Shown: positions 1 to 5,858, numbered from the stretch's first letter. The stretch: DNA of 9,860 nucleotides from an uncultured Clostridia bacterium (GCA_947167725.1 CAMVJF010000045.1:1-9860), one strand, 5' to 3'. Numbers and translations: made by a program. The notes: a model not told the origin generated them from the letters alone.

Positions 1-42
1 CGGGCCGGGATGCTTCTTTTTGCCTTGCTGCAGATCCGATCC

Positions 43-930
43 TCAATCCACGCGCTCGCTGCCCCAGAAAAAGAGGGCGACGGTGCCGGGACCGGTGTGG
101 CTGCCGATGAGGTTGCCGACGCTGTTGATCAGCACCTTGCCGTCGAGATGGGGGAAGCGCTCCTCCACGAGATCGGCCACGGCGCGCGCATCGTCATAGC
201 AGGCGGACTGGCTGATGAAGCACTTGCCGGAATACGCGAGTCCGCCCTCGGCGCACTCCTCCATCTTTTTGACGATCTCGCGGATGACCTTTTTCTTCGT
301 ACGGATCTTGAAGCGCGGGATCAAACGGCCCTGATCGTCCATGTTCATCAGCGGGCAGATCTCAAGGATGCCGCCGAAAATGCCCGCGGCCTTCGAGATG
401 CGGCCGCCCTTGACGAAGAAGCTGAGGTCGGAGGAGAAAAACCAGTGGTGGAGATAGAGCCTGCGTTCCTCGATCCAGGCCGCAAGCTCCCCGGCGCTCA
501 GACCCTCGTCGCGCTTGGCTGCGGCGGCGTCCATCAAAAGGCCGTAGCCGGAGGAAGCGCCGAGCGAGTCGACCACGTGGACCGTGCGCTCGGGGTAGCG
601 CTCCTTGAGGATCAGGGCGGCGTTGCGGGCGGAGTTGATCGTGCCGGAAATGCCGGAGGAGAGGCAGACGTGCACGACGTCCTTTCCCTCTTCGAGGAAG
701 GGCGTAAAGAAATCGACGTATTCCGAGACGTTCACCTGCGCGGTGCGGGTGTCGGCCCCTTCGCTCATGCGCCGGTAAAATTCCTCAAAGGGGATCGTCT
801 GCCCGAGATCATCGGGATACTCCACGCCGTCGATGGCGTAGTGAAAGCAGACGTAGCGCACGCCGATGCGCTCGAAATGCTCCCTGGAGAGGTCGGCGGG
901 GGAGCAGCAGCTCAGAATATATTCACTCAT
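43..930 (-). CDS. DegV family protein (fatty-acid binding)
   Basis: A cytosolic protein of 295 residues, close to the usual DegV length. Family members hold a fatty acid between two lobes and present it to the kinase FakA for phosphorylation; that role is family knowledge, not visible here. Seen in the sequence: the T-x-Q-V-N motif (T63-N67), the SSGISGT loop (91-97), D121-S122, the GGRIS stretch (175-179) and a C-terminal SHTGPGT (277-283) that closes the ligand site. The ATG at 928-930 is preceded by GAAAGGA at 8 nt. The frame stays open to 1002, but the extra 24 residues are basic, unlike the family and run into the promoter region, so I reject that longer start. It is the downstream neighbour of the XRE regulator on the same strand, with its own likely promoter. 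No kinase gene is in the window. DegV paralogs are common, so no symbol is given. Confidence 0.93.
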   Translation of the reverse strand: MSEYILSCCSPADLSREHFERIGVRYVCFHYAIDGVEYPDDLGQTIPFEEFYRRMSEGADTRTAQVNVSEYVDFFTPFLEEGKDVVHVCLSSGISGTINSARNAALILKERYPERTVHVVDSLGASSGYGLLMDAAAAKRDEGLSAGELAAWIEERRLYLHHWFFSSDLSFFVKGGRISKAAGIFGGILEICPLMNMDDQGRLIPRFKIRTKKKVIREIVKKMEECAEGGLAYSGKCFISQSACYDDARAVADLVEERFPHLDGKVLINSVGNLIGSHTGPGTVALFFWGSERVD

Positions 931-975
931 AATTCTTATCCTTTCGCATGAAAGATGGCGTATGATCCTGTTGTC

Positions 976-1004
976 AGCATATCCGTTTTTCCCCCGTTTC
1001 ACAA
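976..1004 (-). promoter_or_regulatory. Putative sigma-A promoter of the DegV gene
   Basis: Read on the minus strand, TTGTGA (999-1004) is followed after 17 nt by TATGCT (976-981). Each box matches the consensus at four of six positions. Transcription would start near 969, giving a leader of about 39 nt with the GAAAGGA ribosome site. Moderate strength only; part of the expression could come from the upstream XRE gene. Confidence 0.45.
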
Positions 1005-1035
1005 GCTACGCCCCGGAAAGAGCCCTCTAAAGCAA

Positions 1036-1061
1036 GTAGAGCGGCCGCTCGGCCGCTCTAC
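1036..1061 (-). terminator. GC-rich hairpin after the XRE gene (possible terminator)
   Basis: A perfect 11-bp stem (1036-1046 pairing with 1051-1061) with a 4-nt loop lies 12 nt beyond the stop of the XRE gene. The stem is very GC-rich and contains a GCGGCCGC core. On the minus strand it is followed by TTGCTTTAG, a poor U-tract, so it may end transcription only partly or protect the 3' end of the message. It separates the XRE gene from DegV. Confidence 0.5.
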
Positions 1062-1073
1062 GAATCGTAGAAT

Positions 1074-1691
1074 CTAAGAATTTTCGCGCTTTTTCCGGCG
1101 CGGATGATGGTTCTTTTTCACATTGCATGCGAGGAAGACGATGACCTCCGCCGGGACGAGGATCAAGAACAGCTGCCAGGGATTGGCCGTGGGCAGACAA
1201 AAATAGACGTCGACAAAGACCGAGGCGACGAAAAGCGCGATCACATACTGCAGATGCCGCCTGCGCTTGAAGACACAGATCAGGATCAGATAGACGAGGA
1301 TCGCCGCGGACAGGGCGAAGAGGAAGAGCCTCCACTCGACGATATCCATGAGCCAGAGCGTGACGAAGGCGATGAGAAAGGCCGTGAACACTCCGATCAC
1401 CGCGAGGGCGATGATGTGCTCGACGCTGTAGCGGACCTCCTCAACCTCGTTCTCCTTCGGCTTCTCCCATTTGTCGTGGGACGAGAGGATGAAATCGACG
1501 CTCACGCCGAAGAGCTCCGCGAGCTGCGTCAGCACATAGGCGTCGGGGACGGCCTCGCCGCGCTCCCACTTGGAGATCGTCTTGTCCGAATAATTCAGAC
1601 GCGCGCCGAGCTCGGCCTGGGTCATGCCTTTCCCGGTGCGCAGCTTGATGATGTTGCTCGCCGTGACGAGCCTGAGTTCGTTCAGTTCCAT
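1074..1691 (-). CDS. XRE-family regulator with C-terminal membrane domain
   Basis: A 205-residue protein. Residues 11-66 form a Cro/C1-type helix-turn-helix domain with the T24QAELGARL helix, S35DKTISKWERG recognition region and a V-P-D turn typical of Firmicutes XRE proteins. After a charged linker (72-90) come about four hydrophobic helices (roughly 93-114, 119-141, 147-166, 172-189) and a short basic tail. It should therefore bind DNA from the membrane; the signal sensed is unknown. The ATG at 1689-1691 has AAAGGAGC 5 nt upstream. Its promoter lies back to back with the promoter of the thioredoxin/polyferredoxin cluster, and divergently placed XRE genes often regulate both themselves and the neighbour, which is inference here. 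The hairpin after it suggests a mostly monocistronic message. Confidence 0.9.
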   Translation of the reverse strand: MELNELRLVTASNIIKLRTGKGMTQAELGARLNYSDKTISKWERGEAVPDAYVLTQLAELFGVSVDFILSSHDKWEKPKENEVEEVRYSVEHIIALAVIGVFTAFLIAFVTLWLMDIVEWRLFLFALSAAILVYLILICVFKRRRHLQYVIALFVASVFVDVYFCLPTANPWQLFLILVPAEVIVFLACNVKKNHHPRRKKRENS

Positions 1692-1714
1692 GCGCAGCTC
1701 CTTTACTTATTTCT

Positions 1715-1743
1715 ATTGTAGTTTGTCGGGAGCGGCAAGTCAA
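1715..1743 (-). promoter_or_regulatory. Sigma-A promoter of the XRE gene
   Basis: On the minus strand TTGACT (1738-1743) is followed after exactly 17 nt by TACAAT (1715-1720), five of six matches in each box. The start of transcription would fall near 1708, leaving a short leader of about 17 nt that contains the AAAGGAGC ribosome site. Its -35 box is only 15 bp from the -35 box of the divergent promoter, so one bound regulator could control both. Confidence 0.75.
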
Positions 1744-1758
1744 GGATAAAAAGAGGCG

Positions 1759-1787
1759 TTGAAATGATGAGAGCTTTTCGGTATAAT
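1759..1787 (+). promoter_or_regulatory. Sigma-A promoter of the thiol/polyferredoxin cluster
   Basis: TTGAAA (1759-1764), a 17-nt spacer, and a perfect TATAAT (1782-1787). Transcription would start near 1794. This bears on the first gene of the cluster: an upstream ATG at 1764 overlaps the -35 box and would be lost from this transcript, so the gene most likely starts at the ATG at 1815. Confidence 0.75.
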
Positions 1788-1814
1788 CGACAGGAAAGCG
1801 GGGCCGGGCGTCCG

Positions 1815-2240
1815 ATGCTCGGCTATTTCCGCTGGATGCGCTTCTGGGCTGAGGCGCTCGCCCACGCTCTGCACAGACGGACAGGCTGCGCCGTCTGGGC
1901 GGAGGATGCGGCGGCGGAGCTGCTGCTGCGCGGCTTCCCCTCGCTGCTGGCCGTCCCCGCGCCGCTCTTTCGCGCGAGCGAGACGCTCTTTCCCGCGCGC
2001 TGCCGTCTCGCCGCGGCGGGGAAGGACGAGGAGGAGCTGCTCGCGGCCGTCCGCACGCTCGAGCGGCGCGCCGCGGCGCGCTTCGACTGGGACGCCTTTC
2101 TCGCCGCCTGCGGGAGACAGAGCCGCCGGGCCCGTCTGCTTCATGCGCTCGCGGCGGCGCTGGACGCGCTTTCTCCGCCGGAGCCCGACGCCGCCTCGCC
2201 GCAGGCGGCCATGCGTGCCTTCCGCTCATGGAAAGGCTAA
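1815..2240 (+). CDS. Hypothetical Ala/Arg-rich protein, first gene of the cluster
   Basis: I do not recognise this protein. From the ATG at 1815 it has 141 residues, is mostly predicted helical, rich in Ala, Arg and Leu, and has no signal peptide, clear membrane segment or cysteine motif. Third codon positions are strongly G or C, as in the neighbouring genes, and the frame ends cleanly with TAA, so it is probably a real gene. The start is uncertain. An ATG at 1764 has a good ribosome site (AGAGG, 7 nt away) but lies inside the predicted promoter. The ATG at 1815 lies downstream of the predicted transcript start but has only a distant AGGAAAG. It precedes the thioredoxin lipoprotein by 37 nt on the same strand and should be cotranscribed with it. 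It may be poorly conserved outside close relatives. Confidence 0.6.
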   Translation: MLGYFRWMRFWAEALAHALHRRTGCAVWAEDAAAELLLRGFPSLLAVPAPLFRASETLFPARCRLAAAGKDEEELLAAVRTLERRAAARFDWDAFLAACGRQSRRARLLHALAAALDALSPPEPDAASPQAAMRAFRSWKG

Positions 2241-2266
2241 TCACAAAAAGGCTAATCACGGAAAGG
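2232..2266 (+). repeat. Tandem 15-nt repeats carrying Shine-Dalgarno-like AAAGG
   Basis: The 13-mer AAAGGCTAATCAC occurs at 2232-2244 and again at 2247-2259, a 15-nt period. A third, degenerate copy starting AAAGGATCA follows in the same phase at 2262. The first copy contains the TAA stop of the upstream gene; the third provides the likely ribosome site (11 nt from ATG) of the lipoprotein gene. Confidence 0.7.
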
Positions 2267-2277
2267 ATCATACGAAT

Positions 2278-2844
2278 ATGAAAAAAACAGTACTTGCGCT
2301 TCTGAGCCTCGCGCTGCTGCTCGCGCTCGCCGCCTGCGGCGCTCCGGCGCCTGTCCCGGCCGAGCCGACGCCGGCGGCGGAGCAGGACGCCCCGACGGAA
2401 ACGCCCGCCCCCGCGCCGGAAGAGAGCGTGACGGAGGAACCGGAGATGGCCCTGCGCTTTTCCACGACGATGCTCGACGGGACGGCCGCAGACGAGAGCC
2501 TGCTGAAGGAGCATCGTCTCACGATGATCAATTTCTTCGAGCCCTGGTGTCTGCCCTGCGTCCGGGAGCTTCCGGACCTTGAGGCGCTCTACGAGGCATA
2601 TCGGGACGAGGGCTTCCAGATTCTCGGCGTTTTCTCGACCGAGGAGGGGACAGTGCAGATCGTGGAACAGTCCGGCCTGCAGTATCCGGTCCTGCGCTAT
2701 ACCGAAGCCTTTGACCCCTTCCAGACCGGATATGTCCCGACCACGGTCTTCGTCGACGAGCATGGCGCCGTCGTGGGCGAGTCGGTCATCGGCGGCCATT
2801 CCTACGCCGAGTGGGAGAAGATCGTAAAGGGGCTGCTGGGATGA
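2278..2844 (+). CDS. TlpA/ResA-like thioredoxin-fold lipoprotein
   Basis: A secreted, membrane-tethered thiol-disulfide oxidoreductase of 188 residues. It begins with a signal peptide (K2-K3, hydrophobic 5-18) and a lipobox L17-A-A-C20, so Cys20 should be lipidated. A Pro/Ala/Glu/Thr-rich linker (21-56) follows, then a thioredoxin domain (about 58-188) with active site W90-C-L-P-C94, the GVFSTEEG segment and the cis-proline in Y152-V-P-T-T. The family uses the CxxC pair to reduce or exchange disulfides outside the membrane, as ResA and TlpA do in cytochrome c maturation. No cytochrome c gene is visible here, so another substrate is likely. The frame is open far upstream, but only the ATG at 2278 gives a signal peptide. 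Its TGA overlaps the ATG of the next gene (ATGA), a sign of translational coupling. Confidence 0.93.
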   Translation: MKKTVLALLSLALLLALAACGAPAPVPAEPTPAAEQDAPTETPAPAPEESVTEEPEMALRFSTTMLDGTAADESLLKEHRLTMINFFEPWCLPCVRELPDLEALYEAYRDEGFQILGVFSTEEGTVQIVEQSGLQYPVLRYTEAFDPFQTGYVPTTVFVDEHGAVVGESVIGGHSYAEWEKIVKGLLG

Positions 2845-2975
2845 AGGAAAGGCTTTGGCTCTGGCTGCTGCTTGCCGGGGCGGCGCTGACGGGCGCCGGG
2901 CTCGCCGCAGGGCAGTATGCCGCCGTCCTGGAGAAGGCCGTGCGCGTATGTCTGGAGTGTGTCGGCATTGGATAA
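2841..2975 (+). CDS. CD1871A-type CXXC micro-protein (44 aa)
   Basis: A tiny membrane protein easily missed by gene callers. After M-K-E-R comes one hydrophobic helix (about residues 5-24), then a short amphipathic stretch and a C-terminal C37-L-E-C40-V-G-I-G. This end matches what I know as the CD1871A family of CXXC-motif proteins of Clostridia, which are about this long and end in the same way. It overlaps the lipoprotein stop by 4 nt and is itself overlapped by the TTG start of the polyferredoxin gene, so the three are tightly coupled. A role as a thiol relay or as a small subunit linking the polyferredoxin to the thioredoxin lipoprotein is inference from position and the vicinal cysteines; the function of the family is not known to me. 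Confidence 0.85.
   Translation: MKERLWLWLLLAGAALTGAGLAAGQYAAVLEKAVRVCLECVGIG
2954..2970 (+). promoter_or_regulatory. Ribosome site and TTG start of the polyferredoxin gene
   Basis: GGAG at 2954-2957 is followed after 10 nt by TTG at 2968-2970. The TTG lies inside the last codons of the micro-protein gene. It is preferred over an in-frame ATG at 2917 because the residues encoded between them (a basic, Trp-rich stretch) do not fit the family, whose members begin shortly before the K-G-F-F-x-G segment. Confidence 0.6.
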
Positions 2976-3813
2976 CAGGAGACGATTCACCATCCAAAGC
3001 GCGGCGGCCCTGCTGCAGAACGCGAATCTCAAGGGCTTTTTCACCGGCAGGATCTACGGCGGGGCGGCGAAGGGCGTCTGCGTCCCGGGGCTGAACTGCT
3101 ATTCCTGCCCCGGCGCGGTCGGCGCCTGTCCGATCGGCTCGCTGCAGAGCTTCCTCGGCGCGCGCCCGGTCAAGATCCCGTACTACGTCGTCGGGCTGCT
3201 CGTGTTCTTCGGCGCGCTGCTGGGCCGCGCGGTCTGCGGCTTCCTCTGCCCCCTGGGCTGGCTGCAGGAGCTGCTGCACCGCGTCCCTTTCCCGAAGAAG
3301 ATCCGCAGCTTCCGCGGCGACCGGGCGCTGCGCCGCGTGAAATACCTGATCCTCGCGCTGCTCGTCGTGCTGCCGCTCTTCTTCGCGCTCACGCCCTTCT
3401 TCTGCAAATATCTCTGCCCGGCGGGGACGCTCGCGGGCGTGCTGCTCGCGCTCTCCGACGCGGCGCTCCGCCCGCTGCTGGGCGGGATCTTTGCATGGAA
3501 GGCCGCCGTGCTGCTCGCGCTGCTCGTGCTCGGATTGATGATCTGGCGTCCCTTCTGCCGCTATCTCTGCCCCCTCGGCGCGATCTACGGACTGTTCAAC
3601 CGCTTCGCGCTCTACCGCGGGGAACTCGACGAGAGCAAATGCGTCCGCTGCGGGAAATGCGCCGCGGTCTGCCGCATGGCCGTCGACCCGTCTGTGCGGC
3701 CGAACGACAGCGAGTGCATCCGCTGCGGCGACTGCGTCCGCGCCTGCCCCACCGGCGCGATCAAAATGGGCTTCGCCGTTCAAAACAAAAAAACGATCCA
3801 AAGCCGCGATTAA
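2968..3813 (+). CDS. Membrane polyferredoxin, NapH/YccM-like 4Fe-4S protein
   Basis: From the TTG start it has 281 residues. An N-terminal cysteine segment (C38, C44, C47, C54 in the VCVPGLNCYSCPG region) precedes about three membrane spans (roughly 71-90, 122-145, 178-195). Three copies of a C-x3-C-P-x-G motif (C90/C94, C146/C150, C197/C201) sit at membrane ends. The C-terminus is a two-cluster ferredoxin: C225-x2-C-x2-C-x3-C235 and C250-x2-C-x2-C-x3-C260-P. Relatives such as NapH and YccM pass electrons across or along the membrane. Its place after a thioredoxin lipoprotein and a CXXC micro-protein suggests that it supplies reducing power to extracytoplasmic thiols; that is inference. The first ferredoxin motif ends in C-R-M instead of C-P, which is common in this family. 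The stop codon lies within the terminator stem. Confidence 0.92.
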   Translation: MDNRRRFTIQSAAALLQNANLKGFFTGRIYGGAAKGVCVPGLNCYSCPGAVGACPIGSLQSFLGARPVKIPYYVVGLLVFFGALLGRAVCGFLCPLGWLQELLHRVPFPKKIRSFRGDRALRRVKYLILALLVVLPLFFALTPFFCKYLCPAGTLAGVLLALSDAALRPLLGGIFAWKAAVLLALLVLGLMIWRPFCRYLCPLGAIYGLFNRFALYRGELDESKCVRCGKCAAVCRMAVDPSVRPNDSECIRCGDCVRACPTGAIKMGFAVQNKKTIQSRD

Positions 3814-3831
3814 AAAATCGCGGCTTTTTTT
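3800..3831 (+). terminator. Intrinsic terminator of the polyferredoxin cluster
   Basis: A perfect 12-bp stem (3800-3811 with 3816-3827), AAAA loop, then a run of T that continues to 3831. The TAA stop of the polyferredoxin (3811-3813) is part of the stem and loop, so the ribosome reaching the stop would cover the hairpin's left arm. Confidence 0.9.
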
Positions 3832-3834
3832 CAA

Positions 3835-3874
3835 AATACTACTTGACATATAGTACTATGCGGCGTATAGTATT
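3835..3874 (+). promoter_or_regulatory. Nested palindrome, candidate PadR operator
   Basis: A perfect 10-bp palindrome ATAGTACTAT (3850-3859) is flanked at equal distance (8 nt) by AATACTA (3835-3841) and its reverse complement TAGTATT (3868-3874). All arms share one centre of symmetry at 3854.5. The element contains both promoter boxes, so a bound dimer or pair of dimers would block RNA polymerase. PadR proteins are known to autorepress through AT-rich palindromes of this kind; that the neighbouring PadR binds here is inference. Confidence 0.7.
3843..3871 (+). promoter_or_regulatory. Sigma-A promoter of the padR cassette
   Basis: A perfect TTGACA (3843-3848), a 17-nt spacer and TATAGT (3866-3871). 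Transcription would begin near 3878, leaving a leader of about 18 nt with an AAGGAGG ribosome site. It is strong on its own and therefore likely to need repression, which fits the palindrome laid over it. Confidence 0.85.
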
Positions 3875-3880
3875 ACGCGA

Positions 3881-3898
3881 AAGGAGGTATTGCCGATG
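3881..3898 (+). promoter_or_regulatory. Ribosome site deciding the PadR start
   Basis: AAGGAGG (3881-3887) is 8 nt from the ATG at 3896 but only 2 nt from an in-frame TTG at 3890. Spacing therefore selects the ATG. Confidence 0.8.
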
Positions 3899-4216
3899 CT
3901 GGATGCACAGACGAAGCGCGGTCTGGTCGAGAACTGCGTGCTTGCCGCGCTGGCGCGGGGCGATTCCTATGGCTATCAGATCGTGAAGGACATGTCCTCC
4001 TTTGTCGCAGTCACGGAATCAACGCTCTATCCGATCCTCCGCCGCCTGGAGGGCGCCGGGGCGCTCACGGTATACAGCGTGGAGCACAACGGCCGCTTGC
4101 GAAAGTTTTACCGTCTGACGCCGGTCGGCCGCCGCCAGCTTGAGAGCTTTGCGGCGGACTGGGACGAGTTGGCCGGCATGTACGATTTTATCAGGGAGGG
4201 ATTGGCCCATGAATAA
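3896..4216 (+). CDS. PadR-family transcriptional repressor
   Basis: A 106-residue winged-helix DNA-binding protein, the usual size of short (subfamily 2) PadR proteins. Seen: L10-V-E-N-C-V-L-A-A-L, the G-x-S-Y-G-Y-x-I segment (22-29), the recognition helix S42-T-L-Y-P-I-L-R-R-L-E, a beta wing (56-73) with R-x-x-K-F-Y-R-L-T, and a short C-terminal dimer helix (80-103). PadR proteins repress their own operon and respond to small molecules or envelope stress. It heads a three-gene cassette with DUF1700 and DUF4097 genes, a combination repeatedly seen in Firmicutes. The next gene's start overlaps its last 8 nt, so the two are translationally coupled. A likely operator covers the promoter. Confidence 0.94.
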   Translation: MLDAQTKRGLVENCVLAALARGDSYGYQIVKDMSSFVAVTESTLYPILRRLEGAGALTVYSVEHNGRLRKFYRLTPVGRRQLESFAADWDELAGMYDFIREGLAHE

Positions 4217-4820
4217 ACAGGAGTTCCTGGACAAGCTGTGCCGTGCGCTCGCGCAGATGCCGCTCGAGGAGCGGGAGAGGCAGCTCGGCTATTACGAAGA
4301 GCTGTTCGACGATATGCTTGAGGACGGCATGAGCGAGACGGAGGCCGCCGCGAAACTCGGCGACCCGTCAAAGATCGCCGCCGAGCTCCTGACCGCGCTG
4401 CCGCTCGGCACGCTGGTGAAGAGCAGCATCCCGCCGAAGGGCAGCCTCTCGGCGCTGACCGTCGTGCTGGTCGTGCTCGGCTTCCCGCTGTGGTTCCCGC
4501 TGCTGCTCAGCGCCTTCATCGTTGTGTTTTCGCTGCTCTTCTCGCTGCTCGTCACGCTCTGGGCGTTTGCCGTTTCCTACGCCGCGGTCGTGCTCTCGCT
4601 GGGGGTCTCGGCCGTCGCGGCTCCGATCGGGCTCGTGAGCGGCATGATCAGCGGCTCGCCGCTCGTGATCATCGGCGCGTCCCTTGCGGCGGCCGGTCTG
4701 TGCGTGCTCGGCGCGCTCGGCGTGGCGCCGCTGTTCCGCGGTCTTGCGAGACTGAGCGCCGCGATCTGCCGCGCGTTCTGGCGCGGGGTCAAATCGATCT
4801 TTATCAAAAAGGAGAATTGA
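4209..4820 (+). CDS. DUF1700 (HAAS domain) membrane protein
   Basis: A 203-residue protein. Residues 1-65 form the helical HAAS/DUF1700 domain, with the typical MNKQEFLDKL start, the R22-E-R-x-L-x-Y-Y-E-E-L-F-D-D segment and the G-x-S-E-x-E-A-x-x-K-L-G-D-P motif (40-53). The remainder is hydrophobic, with about three or four membrane helices between 82 and 175 and a basic C-terminal end. HAAS domains are found beside PadR regulators and are thought to act as partners or sensors; the exact role is unknown. The start overlaps the PadR end by 8 nt and has AGGGAGGG 8 nt upstream. An in-frame upstream ATG at 4140 lies within padR and is rejected. Confidence 0.92.
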   Translation: MNKQEFLDKLCRALAQMPLEERERQLGYYEELFDDMLEDGMSETEAAAKLGDPSKIAAELLTALPLGTLVKSSIPPKGSLSALTVVLVVLGFPLWFPLLLSAFIVVFSLLFSLLVTLWAFAVSYAAVVLSLGVSAVAAPIGLVSGMISGSPLVIIGASLAAAGLCVLGALGVAPLFRGLARLSAAICRAFWRGVKSIFIKKEN

Positions 4821-4823
4821 GAG

Positions 4824-5840
4824 ATGAAAACGGGAACGAAAATCGCGATCCTGGTCGGGATCCTGCTGCTGGCCTTCGGCCTTACGATGATGCAGATCGC
4901 GCATCACCGCGGCGAGAGCTTCCGCGACGGGATGCCGATGCTCAGCTTCAACACCTCCGGCAGCTTCGACTACGACCAGAAGGGCTATACCGTCTGCACC
5001 GACGGGGAAGAGCGCTTCTCCTCCGCGGAGGTCGATTCGCTGCGGATCGACTGGCTCACGGGCTCCGTGAGCGTGGAGCGATACGACGGCCGGGAGGTCG
5101 TCGTACGCGAGAAGGCGTACCGGAAGCTCGGAGAGGACGAGCGCCTGCGCTTCCGCCTCAGCGGCGGCACGCTCTCGATCCTGCCCTGCGCCAATAAAGT
5201 CAGGAATCTGCCCGAAAAAGATCTGACCGTCCTCGTGCCGCAGGGCCTTACGCTCCGCAGCGCGGAAGCCGACGCCACCTCTGCCTCCGTCACGCTGCGC
5301 GGCCTCGGGATCGACGGCCGCCTGCATGCCGACGCGCTCTCCGGCTCGCTGCACGTCGAGGACTGTGTCTGCGGCGAGCTTCGTCTCGGCAGCAGCTCGG
5401 GCAGCCAGCACGTGTTTGGCACGGAGGTGAGCGGCAGGTTCGAAGCAAGCATGCTCAGCGGCAGCTTCGCGGCGCAGGATCTGCGCTGCGGGGAGCTCGA
5501 TATCGATTCCTCCTCGGGCGGCCAGCGCATTGAGGGCCTGCGCTGCGGCGATCTCTCGCTTTCTTCCCTCAGCGGCTCGCTGCGCGCGAAGGAGCTCGAA
5601 TGCCGCGACGTGAAAGCCGAAGCCTCGAGCGGCTCGGTGGAGCTTGCGTTTGCCGAGGCTCCGCGGAGCGTGGACGTGGAATCCTCGTCCGGCTCCGTGA
5701 CGCTCGTCCTCCCGAGAGACACGGGCATTGACCTGGACTATGACAGCGGCTCCGGCGATCTGCACGGCAAGGTCGTCTACGGCTCGCTTCCCGTCGAGGT
5801 CGACACCTCCAGCGGCGATCTGACGATCGAATACCGCTGA
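4824..5840 (+). CDS. DUF4097 beta-solenoid protein with N-terminal anchor
   Basis: A 338-residue protein with an N-terminal membrane anchor (about 5-24) and no lipobox, so the rest is probably outside the membrane. Residues 66 to the end match the DUF4097 pattern of a putative adhesin/solenoid. Nine SG turns (G174, 193, 213, 232, 251, 270, 290, 311, 331) recur every 19 to 21 residues, implying a stacked beta-helix. Related proteins are linked to the envelope-stress response in Firmicutes (LiaX-type); a role here in the envelope is inference. GGAG lies 9 nt before the ATG, and only 3 nt separate it from the preceding stop. The C-terminus ends on a final repeat (SSGDLTIEYR), and a strong terminator follows. 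Five cysteines lie in the solenoid, four of them at C183, C222, C241 and C260 at repeat-like spacing. Confidence 0.92.
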   Translation: MKTGTKIAILVGILLLAFGLTMMQIAHHRGESFRDGMPMLSFNTSGSFDYDQKGYTVCTDGEERFSSAEVDSLRIDWLTGSVSVERYDGREVVVREKAYRKLGEDERLRFRLSGGTLSILPCANKVRNLPEKDLTVLVPQGLTLRSAEADATSASVTLRGLGIDGRLHADALSGSLHVEDCVCGELRLGSSSGSQHVFGTEVSGRFEASMLSGSFAAQDLRCGELDIDSSSGGQRIEGLRCGDLSLSSLSGSLRAKELECRDVKAEASSGSVELAFAEAPRSVDVESSSGSVTLVLPRDTGIDLDYDSGSGDLHGKVVYGSLPVEVDTSSGDLTIEYR

Positions 5841-5858
5841 ACGACGCCCGCTCGCGCG

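Noticed and set aside
10..951. Plus-strand open frame opposite the DegV gene
   Set aside because: It is the antisense mirror of a protein with clear DegV motifs.
1441..3849. Very long open frame on the minus strand (about 800 codons)
   Set aside because: It crosses several well-supported genes and two promoters, and its translation is low-complexity Arg/Ala/Glu-rich sequence. It is an artefact of high-GC antisense frames.
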